This document shows positions 31,707 through 44,800 of a DNA stretch of 64,000 bases, piece by piece. Made by a program: the position numbers and the translations under genes. Position 1 is the stretch's first letter. Each line of letters begins with the position of its first letter. Source of the stretch: Lepraria neglecta (taxonomy: Eukaryota > Ascomycota > Lecanoromycetes > Lecanorales > Stereocaulaceae); the NCBI GenBank assembly GCA_033220425.1, contig CM065649.1:3658001-3722000 (forward strand). The letters run 5' to 3'. Below the pieces are notes generated by a model that saw nothing but the letters and a program-made list of their open reading frames with translations, ran no database searches and was not told the origin of the DNA.

Positions 31707-34564
31707 TCATGATGCCACTCCCGAGGGTCCGGCAGATGGCTGTGAACGTTCTAGCTGAGTAGGTTGACTGTCTTTCTTCTCGTCCACCCCCTGGCCTCGA
31801 CACAGTGGGCAGGAATTGCGCCCGATGGTAAGCCACTATTTGAAAAATATATCAGTATTCATCCAGAGTCACATATAGCAACATTTAGTGACGTACCTGG
31901 TCGATGCACTCGCGATGGAACATATGCGAGCATTTCGTCAGTTGCCGTAATTCCTCTTCAGCTTGATAATCTTCGAGACAGACCAGGCAGCGCTCGTTAG
32001 GGCCAATGCGGATCCGATTAATGCCTTCAGTTGCTGCCGCAATGAGTGCATCCACAGATTTCTCTATACGATATGTCCCTAAGGCTGAGGCAACGTCCTC
32101 GCGACTGGCGACTGGTGGTTTTACGGGCCCCAGAAGTGATGATAACAACAGCATATCTTCGTATGTGGGGTTCTGGAGAGAATCTACATTAGTATCGACT
32201 CGTAGATACATTTGAGAAAGCTAAGAACGGGCAACTCACATCCGTGAAAAGGCTTGGGGTTGTCAACGCTGGATGATCCTCTGAAAGGTTCGTGCCAACT
32301 ACGTAAATCAACCAACTCCGACTTCCTGAGGCTGGCGCATCTCCTGTGTCGACCTCGTCAGGTTCCACGACACCATTACGTCTGGCAGCACCGGCTCCCA
32401 GATCCCGGTGACGTGCAAATTCCGAATCGCTTCTTCGCCGCTGCTGCACACGGGAGGTTTGGTCCCCTCGCTCATCAGACGCCAGAATACCCGCTTCTCG
32501 AAGATGCTGTGTTGCCGCATCCCGGCTTGGTATAGGTGGCTGTTGTATTGCGGAGGCAGAAGACGGCCGGCGACTTGGCGTAGTTGCTGCAGATGAGTAG
32601 GCAGACAAGGCCGGTTCGGCAGGAGTAGACGGCGGAGGATGCGGTCCAGGAGGAGATTCCGAAATCACGAGAGGCGTAGCGGAGCCAGTGACGGGCGTTG
32701 CGTTGCCAGATCCTTGGTGGCTTGAGGTGCTCAATGTCCGCTGATGTCTCTGGCTGTCATAGTTTGCCGGAAACGTGGTGAAGCCTGGTATAGACGCTCG
32801 CCGACGGTGGGAAAACCTTGATCTTCCATTGGCATGTCTGAGCAGACTACCAGTCCCATTCCTAAGCGCGTTTGTAGATGGAGCTAGAGCCGGGAGATTC
32901 AATAAAGAATCCAGACTTGGCTCAAGAGCAGCTGTATCTTCATGACCAATACGGTCTGATGGCACCGAGCGGACTCCGACTACAACTAGTGTCACAGTCC
33001 TGCCGTCAGGATCTTCAGGAGTGTCTTCGTTGCCGGCTGCCTGATCCTCAGCCCTTGCTCGACTTGGTCTCTCAGTTTGTGATGCGGCGTTGTTCGAACC
33101 TTGACTGACAAATCTGAAGACCCGCAAGAAATTCAGTGGCGGTAACGTGCCTGCAGGACGAGCAGGATCATGGTCATCATGCGCACGCCCATCACCTGTC
33201 AGATTAGACGCGTTCTGCAGTGTTCGAAATAGATTCTGTAGACTGCCATCAAAGTCGTCAGGGCCAATGGACTGCATGTCAGGCACTGGCTGTTCCGGGG
33301 TTCCAGAAAGCTGCGCAGCAATCGCGGTGGCAGCTAAATGTAATATACGAGGAAGAGGACCTTCATTTTCACGTCTGATGAGTCGGCTTGATCTTCCCCT
33401 GAGCATGTTGGGCATCCTGCGGCCTTCCCGCCTTCCCACTGAACCTCGTTCTGACCAACGCTCGGTCCAACTAGGGCCCTCAGCCCGTGAGACAGCACGT
33501 TCCGGGGACTCTGAGACGGTAGGGATGACTGAAAACCTCGACTCCCGATTAGCAGAAGGGGCTGGATCAAGCTCTGAACCAACATCAATGCTTGGGTCCG
33601 TAACGTCAAGTGATGATAGCCGGAAATCAGCATCATGAGTGGGTGTTCGCCTCTGAGGACGTGGAGGCGGAGGGATAATCTCATCAATCGGATCCTGTGC
33701 GCGTTGACTCGTAGGAAGAAAAGCCTCAAAAGGAGACGATATGGATCGCCGGACTCGCGATAGGCGAGAGCTGTCACGTATGGACCGGAATCTGGACGGA
33801 GAGGTAGGGTTGTCTGTTGAGATTGGTCGTGTCGGAAGAGCCTCACGCAGCGTAGACACTGTAAACCCTGATGGAGGAAGGGATCCATCGGGAGTGAGTG
33901 GAAACGGTCGAGAGATTGGGGCACGCTCCCGGGTTCGCCTTGGCCTTGGAGCTGCGGAAAATCTAGGTGAGAGAGAACCAAATATTGATAGACGACGACT
34001 GCTATGGCCCTGGTTCTCGGGTGTAGTGCCGAGAGGCACCGTGTTTGACAATCTTCTCCGCCAAGAGCGACCTTCTCCGTGGTCTTGTTCGCTGTCACCA
34101 GGGGTCTCGCTTGTTGAATAGCGAGGCATGACCAACGAGCTAAACCTGTTGGAGATCCTACTGGATCGTCGTGGCATTGGGGATGCTGTGATATGGGTTA
34201 TTTGCCCATCCCGCACGCCCAAATCTTCCATGTGGGCCGGCGGCCTCTCCTCGTGCTGCTCGTAGAACACATCATCTCGCGTAGATATATCCCTGCTGTT
34301 CCCTGCTCCACCTCTTAGGACCGGTATTGATTGTGTAGATATCTGTCGGCTAAACGTTGCAATAGGCTGTGACGAATGAGAATCTTGTGGAGGAGAGGAG
34401 ACCAACGACGGCGCGGGGACTGGCTGATCAGTCGCTTGCTGACCAGGGGTCCAAAACCTGGATGTTGGCCCGTTTCTGGAATTCCTATCCTGCAGAAGCT
34501 GCGAAAGTCGCCGGGAATCGCGATTAAGGAATTCCTCACGCTGGGTGGAAGCACTTTGGCCCAT
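31707..34564 (-). CDS. RING-H2 protein with a probable N-myristoylation signal
   Basis: Probable E3 ubiquitin ligase. Three exons: 34564-32240, 32172-31897 and 31835-31707, in phase, 909 residues. The first ATG in frame gives MGQSASTQREEFLNRD, which fits an N-myristoylation signal (Gly2, Ser at position 6). Most of the protein is Ser/Arg/Pro-rich and disordered. The RING-H2 finger lies at about 831-877: CLVCLEDYQAEEEL, KCSHMFHRECIDQW, NSCPLCRGQ, and is split by intron 2. The C-terminus is short and polar. Substrates are unknown. Membrane attachment by myristate is inference. Confidence 0.85.
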
Positions 34565-36062
34565 TACGGCCAAGGCAGCTTTGAGGTGGAAGAATATAGG
34601 GTTATAGACCAAAGTATTCGTCTACTCCATCGGGAAGTGGGGACGAGTATCGAGTAGTAAAGGGAGTCAGGCCAGACTCTGACTCGTGAGCTCGGAGGCT
34701 TCCGGTAGCGCGGGATGATGAGTATGGCGATATGGGAGACCTCTGCAGAGCTTTCTGGGTCAGCATTCCTCTATATGGACACAAAGGAGGGCTATATGCC
34801 ATGTTTGGGAGCAGATTTGAAGTCGTTGCTCCTGAGACATGTCTTAAACCCCCCGAATATGGTATGGATTGGGAAGCAAATGCTTGGAATTGTACGTACG
34901 GCAGAGGTCGTAGATGGAAGTGCAAGAGGTGATGATGTGCGTGTTTGAAATTAGAAGTCTGTGTAAGGCCAAGGTAGACAACGGGGTCCGGTTTGGGACT
35001 GAGAAGGTCTCTCAACAAACACGAGGGTGAGAGAGGATGAGTGGCTCTAGCCTGTCCTCTCTTCCGAGTACATGTAAGCCCTTGACTTATGCTGCGATCA
35101 GCCGTGAAGTTGTTGTAGTACGAGGTTGATGCCGCGCTGAAGGACTAGCTGCACCGTGCACGGAGTGAGACTAGGTTGCGTCCAAGCTCGGATCAAATTG
35201 CCACGGTTGCGCCTGGGTGGTACCAATAAAGTGGAATGGCGTTTAATCATGGGATAGAGCCCCAATTGTTGCATTTACAACTTAACGTGCAGTTACAAAC
35301 CACCTCAAATAATGGACTTCCACAACTTTGTATGCGGAAATTTCTAACAAAAGTCCGTCGTTGTGCTGTTATTGCACGGTAAAGTTCCCAAGGCCATGCT
35401 TTTATGGGCGGGCTACCAGGCCTCTATTCTTAGCCACTACGAGTACTTTTACATCAATTCTTCAACCCTTAGAGTACGAGCAATCATGGATACAGACGGA
35501 GGACTTCATGCTGCAGAGGGTATACCTTCACTTTAAGTGCTGCCTGTCTGATGAGCAACGTTAAAGTCTCCATATTGGTTGACTCGGGTAGTCCTCGCTC
35601 GGAGTCACATTTGAACCAAAATCTGTAATCATATGCTGTATTTAACATTACTTTAAAAAAAGGTCGCCTCGAGGGTATACATCTAGCTTCTGGCTAGATT
35701 CAATAGTCCCGATTTCCGTTCTCAGCTCAACCTGAGCCTCCCACTAAGTCAGTAATTGAACCTTCCACAACTTAGCTTGGGCTGGAGAGGTACAATAACA
35801 CCGGATACTAAAAGTACAGAATTGTCGCAAACACTGGCCTAAGACCTTCTGAATTCTGCCCATGTTATTACCAAGAGCGCAAATTTGATAAATTTACCCT
35901 CCCAATATCTTCCAAAGTGATATTACCACCGTCGAGACCTTCCAAAATTAACCAATCCAGCTCGCCATTTATTCACCTGCCAGAGGAGCTTTTCCGAATC
36001 AGATTGGTCTCTACATACCTCACGCCCCAAGAAAGCTCGATTTATCGGGATACTGAAATAGC
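34565..36062. other. Divergent promoter region, RING-H2 gene and RRN11
   Basis: A 1.5-kb region. An open frame at 34602-35018 on the lower strand looks like the leader of the RING gene rather than a separate protein. The stretch 35560-35900 is AT-richer. No RNA gene or mobile element is recognised. Confidence 0.4.
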
Positions 36063-37352
36063 ATGTCTTCCATCTCATACTTTGCGCCTGCTTTCAACTC
36101 CGCATCACGTTTTGCCAGCATTGAATCATCCTCTAGAGATCCTTCCAAGAAGCGCAAAAGAAATGCACCTGCCTTCGGGAGCGATTCTGAGTTAAGGCCA
36201 CCTGAAGCAGAATCTAGCATCAGGGGGCCAAGCCCGTCCACTGGCTACACAAGCAGGGCTACCCAATCATCAGCAATGTTAGACGAGGAGGCAGTGGACT
36301 ATGATTCCGTCCAATTTGGGGCTTTCGGACAGGAAAGCTTGCCAGGAAGCAGTCACCGCGATTTTCCGCACCGGTTTCAAGGGACTCTACACTCCAGGCT
36401 TAAAGGAGATATCGCAGACGAGCTTGCAACACTGAAGCCTCCACTGCTGTTCGCCAAAGGACCTAGTGTTACTACAGGGATCGAAATATCTGGTAATCCA
36501 GGATTACGACATCGCCACCTTGCATCCGTCACAGCAATTCTACAGAGGTCCTTATTGGAAGGAGATTATATCCGCGCAGGCAGGGCCTGGGGTATCCTTC
36601 TTCGAGCAGAAGATAGCGGGCACACTATGGACCTTAGGACCAATGATCGATGGGGAATAGGAGCGGAAATCCTTCTTCGACAAAAGCGAGAGGTTGGAAA
36701 CGCAGATCGAGCAGCCAGTCGCTGGTTGAGCAGAGAGGGTCTGGAGAAGGCAAAAGCCTATTATGAAAGGCTTGTGCTTCAGTATCCTTATCGCAAAGTC
36801 GCACCAAACGCTACGGGACCCTTGGATTTCTACATTGCCATGTTTGGTCTTTGGATTTATTCGGTTAACGAACAGCATTCGGTGGAGCTGGCTGATATTG
36901 GGAAAGCTGGCGAAGAGGTCCACCGCAGTGGTAGAAAACTAGACGACGGAAGAGAGAGCGACTCAGCATCAGCATCAGACATGGAGCTTCAAAATTCTCG
37001 AGAGCGTGAGCAGATCCGGAAAAACGCCTTGGAACGTGTTCAGGAGATCGCTGCACGTCTCGACGAATTACTCGCTTCTCCGCCGTACATTGATAACAGT
37101 AGATTTTGGAAGCTTCGAGGAATGGTAGCTCTGTGGATAAGCGACCTTTCCGTTGTCGACCTGGCATCGGAGAGCGGCTCAGATTTGGACTACGAGGATA
37201 GCAGTCCAACGATAGGAAACTCGGGTGAAGGCTACGTTTACCATGACGCTTCTGCTAAGGAAGAGAGGAGGCGCGGGCAACAAAGGCGTAAAGATGCCCT
37301 TGCAGAGGCAGAAGCGGCATTCAGACACTCGGAATCTAGCAAGACAGCGTGA
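36063..37352 (+). CDS. RRN11: RNA polymerase I core-factor subunit Rrn11-like
   Basis: Single open frame of 429 residues from the ATG at 36063 (MSSISYFAPAFNSASRFAS). The N-terminal 120 residues are disordered with a KKRKR basic patch. The conserved part begins RHRHLASVTAILQRSLLEGD and YIRAGRAWGILLR, the pattern that I associate with fungal Rrn11, the TAF-like helical-repeat subunit of the Pol I core factor. It continues YYERLVLQYPYRK and LDFYIAMFGLWIYSV. The C-terminal third is acidic and helical. The function would be ribosomal RNA promoter recognition in the nucleolus. The assignment rests on the RAGRAWG-type block and overall layout, so it is good but not certain. Confidence 0.7.
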   Translation: MSSISYFAPAFNSASRFASIESSSRDPSKKRKRNAPAFGSDSELRPPEAESSIRGPSPSTGYTSRATQSSAMLDEEAVDYDSVQFGAFGQESLPGSSHRDFPHRFQGTLHSRLKGDIADELATLKPPLLFAKGPSVTTGIEISGNPGLRHRHLASVTAILQRSLLEGDYIRAGRAWGILLRAEDSGHTMDLRTNDRWGIGAEILLRQKREVGNADRAASRWLSREGLEKAKAYYERLVLQYPYRKVAPNATGPLDFYIAMFGLWIYSVNEQHSVELADIGKAGEEVHRSGRKLDDGRESDSASASDMELQNSREREQIRKNALERVQEIAARLDELLASPPYIDNSRFWKLRGMVALWISDLSVVDLASESGSDLDYEDSSPTIGNSGEGYVYHDASAKEERRRGQQRRKDALAEAEAAFRHSESSKTA

Positions 37353-38963
37353 CAGGCTTCCAAGCGCTTGACTAAGGATAGCAGTCTAATGGAAAATGCT
37401 GAAGATGCGTTCGAACTTGCAGATTCGAAAAATGGGACCAATCGACAAGATGAATTAGACGAGACTTCACATGCAGTCATGAATCGCCTAGTGTTTCAGG
37501 TCAGAAATCCTTGGAAAGCTCTTGCATCCCAACCTCTTCACCAAAATTGGGGTGTTATGGCTTGGTGGGAACCGGTTTACAAAGCCAACAAAACATGTTT
37601 TCCGTGCATGTGCATGTGGCTGTGTGAGCTTTTCTACTGTCCGGCTGATGTTACGGACCGAACCTTGCACCTGCGACTTACATCCCATTTTTCCACTGCG
37701 TACCCTTTCGCACTGCATGGCTGCAGGGGATACGACCAGGGTTTGCTGACAGGTCAGACTACTTGCAAGCTTCTTTCAGCCCCTCCCAGCCCCTCCCACC
37801 ATCTTTCTGGCGGCTGCTTATCATGAAACATCGTTCTCCAAGTATTCTCTACGTGCCGTCACTACAGCTTGCAGTCTGGCTGAGTCTGCCTTGGCAGACG
37901 GGTATACGGCCGTGTGGGTGCATAGGGGTGTGCATTTCGAAGCCATAGATTATTTCTCGACGTCAATATAGCCCTGAAGGCATCCGTAGCAACTAGACAC
38001 TGGAAGACAAGGATTTAGGCTAAACATGGAGCATTGTCCGGGCCCCCTTGTAGAACTAACGGTGCGCTAGAGGCCGTATCTAGAATAGATGATGGGACGA
38101 GGATCGTAATCTTCATAGGTTCGAGACCACGCGACTTTGACAGGTTGATCTCCCAAGCAAGTGCCAACGGTCTTTTCCTCGTCAAGCAGACGGCAATGAG
38201 GTCTTTGCCACTGCCGGCCGAGTTTACAATCGCTGGGTCGAAATTGAGTCCACTACGGCCCCAGGGTTTGTGAAAGAGGGAAAGTGTACAGGGATCTTTT
38301 GCATGCGGCGTAGGTTTAGGCAGGAACTGACAGGGCATAACTTGAGGCGTTTCCAGGAATTCTTTATGGTTGCAAACTAATGCCCTAACCTTGATATCTG
38401 GCCCGTCGAATCAGATCCTGGACGGAATACGCTTTAATTGCTGGTGCAGAGGCACTTGTTGCGGCATCAATGCGCGATCCTCGGCTTGTGCCCCTGGAAT
38501 GCAGAATCTAACAAGTAGGAGGACTGCCAATTCTCTACCAACATTATTTAGTAAGGAAGGGTTTGGAGGGACACAGGACGACGATCATTCGTAGTCGACT
38601 TCTCAACTGGTCAGTTTTGAGGTGGGTGCATGAGATAATCTACTAGTCACAAATGATATGTGCTGATATTCCTTGGCTAGAACTACTTCACAGTCACAAT
38701 CCGTAGTACACCTCCGATCAGATTTCCCTGTACACTGCGTTCACTTCCATTCTGATATATTGTCCTTTCTACGTTCTTGCATTCTTTGATTCCTCTGCGA
38801 GGTGTCTTTCTTTACAGGTGTTTCGGAATGGATCTTGTCCTCGAGTACAACGACTTGCTTTAATCGTCGAAAATTGCCTCCGCGCCTTGTGATCACGCCG
38901 GAAGTTGGACTGGCTCCACACCAGCCTTGACGAAAGCTTTACATATTTAACGCCGTTGCTGTC
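37353..38963. other. Gene-free stretch between RRN11 and the Zn2Cys6 regulator
   Basis: A 1.6-kb region holding only short frames (for example 107 codons at 38015-38338, lower strand) with no family likeness that I recognise. A small CCCCTCCCAG direct repeat lies near 37780. The right half is probably the regulator promoter. Confidence 0.4.
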
Positions 38964-41456
38964 ATGAGCAATATCTATCAGTCGAGCTTCCCACAAATAC
39001 CGGACGCCGGCTTGGGATTTATTGCCGACCTTTCTTCTCAGCCCAAGGATGACACTGGCTCGTTCGAAGCGCCCCGGACTGATGCTGGTCATTGGATCAA
39101 TACTACGGGACAGACGTCCATGGAAGAGCCACCGACCAGTTCCAGGAGGCGGCGACCATCAGGCCCTGACCACATCAAGCATCGGAGGACAAGGAATGGT
39201 TGCTACACATGTCGGAGCAGACGGGTGAAGGTAAGTGGTTTAGATCGGAGGATGTGAGGCCAACCATGCTGATGTCAGCTTCACTGTTAGTGCGATGAGA
39301 TACGACCAGTCTGCGAGCGTTCGTGTTGCCTACCCATTCCGTCCATGGCACTACGGCTGATTGCATACTTTCACCATAGGGTGCCAGAAAGGATCCAGAG
39401 AATGCACCTATCCCGAGTCTCGCACTACTCCAAAACCTTCCGGTAGATTCAAACGAGACCAGGCTCGGACATCAGGCGATGACAGCGAACCACCGTCGGA
39501 TGATGATGATTCCGCAGAAGATCCAGTCTCAGCAGGACGTGCTAAACACAAAACTAAGCCCGAGAAATTCAGCTCGAAAGGCTCAAAGTCCTCGAAAGGC
39601 CCTCAATCAACCACAGCTTCAACTAGACGTCCTCCCCCAAGTCCAGCTGAGCAACCTCGGCCATCGATCGAGCAAGTCAAACAAGAAAGAAGCTACTCAC
39701 CATCAACCGAGCCTTCAAGCATTCCCACATCAGCCGGTTTAGACACATCTACCAAATTCTCATCTGTATCCACCGAAGCCTTGCCCGAAGATAGACCATG
39801 GTCACACCTTCCCAAAGATCTTCAGTACTACCTCGACTATCATAGCACCCATATAAATTCTCATCACCTATTTTTTAAACACGATGCCAACCATTTTCTT
39901 CATAGCACCTTGGTTGAACATGCGCTACGATACAGTCCTCTTCTCTACGGCGTCGTCGGGTTCGCGGCCTTCCAGTTGACTGTGACGCGAAATGGCAAAA
40001 TCCAAGATTTTCTAGGCTATTATAATAAATCCGTATCGTTGCTGCGGAAATCGCTACGCGGCAATGAAACGCACACAGACGCCACAATTTTGACAGTTCT
40101 ACAGCTTGCTGCCTTCGAGGTGCGCGAATTTTCCTGGCCTTGGAGCATGGCTAACAATGCGCAGGATTACCTCGGTGACTATGTTAGCTTACTAGGCCAT
40201 CAAAAGGCCGCTTACGGAATGCTCATGGAACTATACTCGCCGCATACCATCATGGAGACGGAAGTGCGCAGAAAGATCCTCGTCTGGTACTCGAGGTTCG
40301 ACGTGATGGGTGGTTTATTGTCGGGCTACGAGACTGTTCTGGGGCGTGACTGGTTCGTTGCGGCGGAAACCTACTATCATGAGCAATCTCTGAGCTATCC
40401 GATGAGTATAGACAATAAGATCGAAGCCACGATAGCCAGACACCGTCTCTTGGCCGCTGATCTGGCTTTACTATTTGCACAACTCCCACGAGGAGATCTC
40501 ACGCCTGACGAATTTGCTAGAGAGAGCGATAAATTCGCAGAGCAGATTAGCTCCTGGGATGAGAGTCTTGACCCAGTATTTTGGGACCAGACATGTCTCG
40601 TCAAAAACTTTGGAGGGAAACAGCCAGATCCAGACGACATTGTCAATCCTTACCTGCCCGGTGGCCTCTATGGAGGGACTCTATTCACGTTGAACTACCT
40701 GCGTATCGATTGGCATGCTCTCAATTTGATGCATCAGTATAAGACAGCGTCGTTGCTAAAGCGACCGCTGCCACCAGAAATTGGGAGAATTGCCCTGGAA
40801 ATATGCAGGATATTCGAAGCTGTTGAGTACTGGCCAGAGAGTCCACCGGGATCTGCCTTGAAAGCACAGGGCAGCCTTGCTCTTGCAGCCTTGTTCCTAC
40901 CCAAAGATCAAAAGCACATTATGTGGTGTCGGCGGAAGTTCGCCATGATAGAGAGTCTGGGGTAAGTCTAATGGCGGTGGCTATCTTAATATGGAATGAA
41001 TACTATTTGCAAGCAGATCTGTTGAAGCTAGGCTGACACTCCGGCAGTCACATGTACCCTGCAACACTCCGCCATCAGATGGCTGAATCGTGGGGCCTAC
41101 CCGAGGTCAATGATTCGTGGCTGCCAGAAGAAGACGCGTATCCCCCCATCATCCGCAGCATTCATTATTCTATGGAAAACTGCCTTCCGCTGGCAGAAGG
41201 ACAATCGAGAAGTGAAGACCAAAGAAACATCAAAGGGATCTTTTCCAATCTCAGTCTCCATGAGACTTCCTCTCCCGAATTAGCAACGACCCTTACCGAG
41301 GGAAGAGCTCGTGCACAAAGTCTGGTAGGACCAGAAGTCGATTGGGATATGGACTCGGACAATTCTATGCTCGATCAAAGCCGGGAGAGCTTCTACAACA
41401 TAGCAGGGGAAGACATCGACGTGCAACGAAATGTGCATGCTCAATCTGGTTTATGA
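38964..41456 (+). CDS. Zn2Cys6 transcription factor with a fungal-specific C-terminal domain
   Basis: Nuclear regulator of unknown target genes. Four exons: 38964-39230, 39291-39318 (28 nt), 39380-40961 and 41048-41456, giving 761 residues. The zinc cluster spans exons 1-3 (about residues 80-107): RRTRNGCYTCRSRRVK, CDEIRPVCER, CQKGSRECTYPE. It is followed by a long Ser/Pro/Lys-rich linker. The C-terminal region (YLDYHSTHINSHHLFFKHDA, LVEHALRYSPLLYGVVGFAA) is the helical Fungal_trans_2/DUF3468 type. A 28-nt exon carries most of the second half of the cluster. Ligand and targets cannot be read from sequence. Confidence 0.87.
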
Positions 41457-41811
41457 TGAGGGGAGACGGCTGTAGTATGTATATGTTCTGATGGATTTCA
41501 TGCTTGAATGATTTACGAATTGGCAACCTATGGGGCGTAGAGGCGTCATAGGGAAATGCGCTGGGTGCTTCATGGGCATAGTGTAGAAAGGGCGAGCATT
41601 GCATCGCGCAGGCTATAGATTTAACATCTTTCCATGGTCATCGATTGAATATTTAGACACAATGTGAAAGATACCTTGAATTGTGTTGGTCTTGCTTGGT
41701 ACCTTGCAGGATTCGTCTACGTCATGATCACGTGTCAGCGTGATGTCCTGGCACATTCGCTTCAATAATATTGACAGCCTCGAGATCGAGCGTTCACTTT
41801 GAGCACTTGTA
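41457..41811. other. Spacer before HRQ1
   Basis: A 355-bp region with no gene. It holds the HRQ1 promoter. Confidence 0.4.
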
Positions 41812-44800
41812 ATGGCAAAGCTCCAAGCTCCAACCGTTTCAAACCAGATTGTGCGCAAACGAAAGCGGAAAGCCCCTACGGACGCATCCGATGTTGCTGC
41901 CGCTGGAGACACTGATGAACCACCAGTGCCCTCAACTACAACACTCCCTACCAAAACCCACGATGGAGGTAAAAAGCCTAGACGGGCCACCAAAGACGGG
42001 GGCAAAGGGAAACCTCCTTTACTACGCCGCGACTCCTCGACAATTGTCGAAACGACGATCCAATGGCCTGATCAACTCACCAAGCTAGCCCAGACCCATC
42101 GCGCCCTCAACCTCGTCTACACCTTCATTTGCACCCGCAAGCATATAGCGACCACATTCGAGACCGTCAAAAAGGCAGTAGAAGGCCACATAAAGCGGGA
42201 ATTATTGGTCACCGATGTTGCAAGGATCAAAGCCCTTGTGCCTCGGGCTATCAACTTTGCCTATGTGGACGAGGCATGCTTGCAGGTCGCTGTGCTTGGA
42301 GAAGAGGATGGAATCAAAGGTGGCAGAGCAAAGGAGTTTCGATCTCTGGATCTTTCGAGGGAGGATGTGTCTGAAGCCCACGCGGACGATGGCAAGAGCA
42401 AGGAGGTGCTGCTGTTTGAATTCATCGATGGGGATCTCAAGCGGCAGGTCACCAATGCAAAGACGGGCGAACCGACAAAACCTTTCAGGAAACTTCGAGA
42501 GGAAGATCTGAAGATACCTGTGTATAGCCAGAAGCAGATGATGAAGTTGATAGAGAAGAGGAACACCAAGTTTACTTCTGCAGTCAATGCGTTCTTGAAC
42601 CAATGTGCTGCCGATAAAGTCGACCCTTTGGAAACTTTGCAGGAGAAGGAGAAGGAGTATGTACCGATGCCTTCAGACAGCAGAGGGAATACGCCAGCTC
42701 CCGTACCAGCGAGGCCTCCACCAACGATACCTGCGGAGCGTGAGACCGTTGCAAAGATCATTGCGGATATCAAGGAGATGGAGTGGTACACTGGCCAAAT
42801 TGTGCCTGACGGGCACCGCGTCTTCGACCCTCAGCAACCCATCTTTGGAGACCTCAACTTTCAATTGTCACAGAACCTCGTCAATGCTCTCTACAACACT
42901 CGAGGCATCACACAGCTTTATTCACATCAAGCTGAGGCAATCAACAACTTACACGACGGTCATAACGTGATAGTCGCGACTTCCACGAGCTCTGGGAAAT
43001 CTTTAATATATCAGATACCTATGCTGCATGAACTAGAGCACGACTCTCACGCTCGAGGTATGTATATATTTCCTACCAAAGCACTGGCTCAGGATCAAAG
43101 AAGAAGCATGAAAGAACTCCTGCGTTTTGTGCCAGGCCTGGAGAACATAATTGTCGATACTTTCGATGGAGATACAGCTATGCAAGATCGCAATCTCATT
43201 CGAGACGAGGCTCGCATTATCTTTACAAATCCAGATATGCTGCACATTACCATTCTTCCTCAGGAGGACAAATGGCGAACATTCTTACAGAACCTGAAGT
43301 ACGTTGTCGTTGACGAACTTCATGTCTACAACGGACTTTTTGGTTCTCATGTGGCATTTATTATGAGAAGGCTACGAAGGATATGTGCGGCAGTGGGAAA
43401 CCGTCATGTAAAATTTGTGTCTTGCTCTGCCACGGTTGCAAATCCTGAAGAGCACATGAGAACGATCTTCGGCGTCGAGAACATCAAACTGACGGACTTC
43501 GATGGGTCACCCTCCGGAAGAAAGGAGTTTCTATGTTGGAACACGCCTTTCAAAGATCCTAAAGATCCCTCTTCTGGCAGAGGAGACACTATGGCTGAGA
43601 CAGCCAGACTTTTTTGCCAGCTGATTCTTCGTGGCGTGAGAGTGATTGCTTTCTGCCGAATAAGGAAGCAGTGCGAAGTCCTTATCACCGCAGTACGGAA
43701 CGAGGCTGCAACCCTAGAAAGACCTGATCTCGCTGCTCGCGTAATGGGATATCGTGGAGGTTATGCCCCCCAAGATCGACGGAAAATAGAGGGAGAAATG
43801 TTTGATGGGAAGCTGATGGGTATTATTGCAACTACTGCTTTGGAATTGGGCGTGGACATAGGATCGCTAGACGCTGTGATCACCGTGGGCTTCCCCTACA
43901 CGATCGCTAACCTCCGACAGCAAAGTGGGCGAGCTGGCCGAAGGAACAAGGACTCCCTATCCGTGTTGGTCGGCGATTGCTTTCCGACTGACCAGTACTA
44001 TATGGAGAACCCAGACGAGATCTTCACGAAACCCAACTGCGAACTGCAAGTCGACCTACAAAACATGCTCGTGCTCGAAGGCCACATCCAATGCGCAGCA
44101 TTCGAAATGCCCATCCGCCCAGCCGAAGACAAACTCTACTTCGGCAAACAACTCACCGAAATAGCAGAAGAACGGATGGTTAAAGACCCCCTAGGCTTCT
44201 ACCACTGCAACGAGCGCTTCCGTCCCCACCCCTCTAAATGCGTAGCCATCCGCGACACCGAAGACGGCCACTTCGCCGTCATAGACATAACCAATAACCG
44301 CAACATCGTCCTCGAAGAAGTCGAGCCCTCAAGGGCGTTCTTCACAATCTACGAAGGCGGCATCTTCCTCCACCAAGGCTATACCTACCTCGTCAAAGAA
44401 TTCTCTCCGGAGCAGAAATACGCGAAAGTCACTCTCGTTAAAGTCGACTGGACGACCCAGCAGCGCGATTACACTGACGTCGATCCCATCGAGACAGAAG
44501 CCATTCGCCGTATCCCCGATTCCCTAAGTCGAGCATTCTACGGCGCCATCAAAATCCGCGCCGTCGTCTTCGGCTTTTTCAAAATCGACAAGAAACGCCG
44601 CATTCTTGATGCCGTACAAGTCGACAACCCACCCATTGACATCTTCAGCAAAGGAATGTGGCTCGATGTCCCCAAATCCGCTCTCGAAATCCTGAACAGC
44701 CGCCGCTTAAACGTAGCTGGCGCCATCCACGCAGCCGAGCACGCCATCTTAAGCCTGATGCCGCAATTCGTAATCAGCATGCCCGGCGACGTCCGCACAG

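Noticed and set aside
34602-35018. 138-codon lower-strand frame upstream of the RING-H2 gene
   Set aside because: It has no family likeness and lies where the leader of that gene should be.
38015-38338. 107-codon lower-strand frame in the gene-free stretch
   Set aside because: Length is within chance, and there is no signal peptide, domain or splice support.
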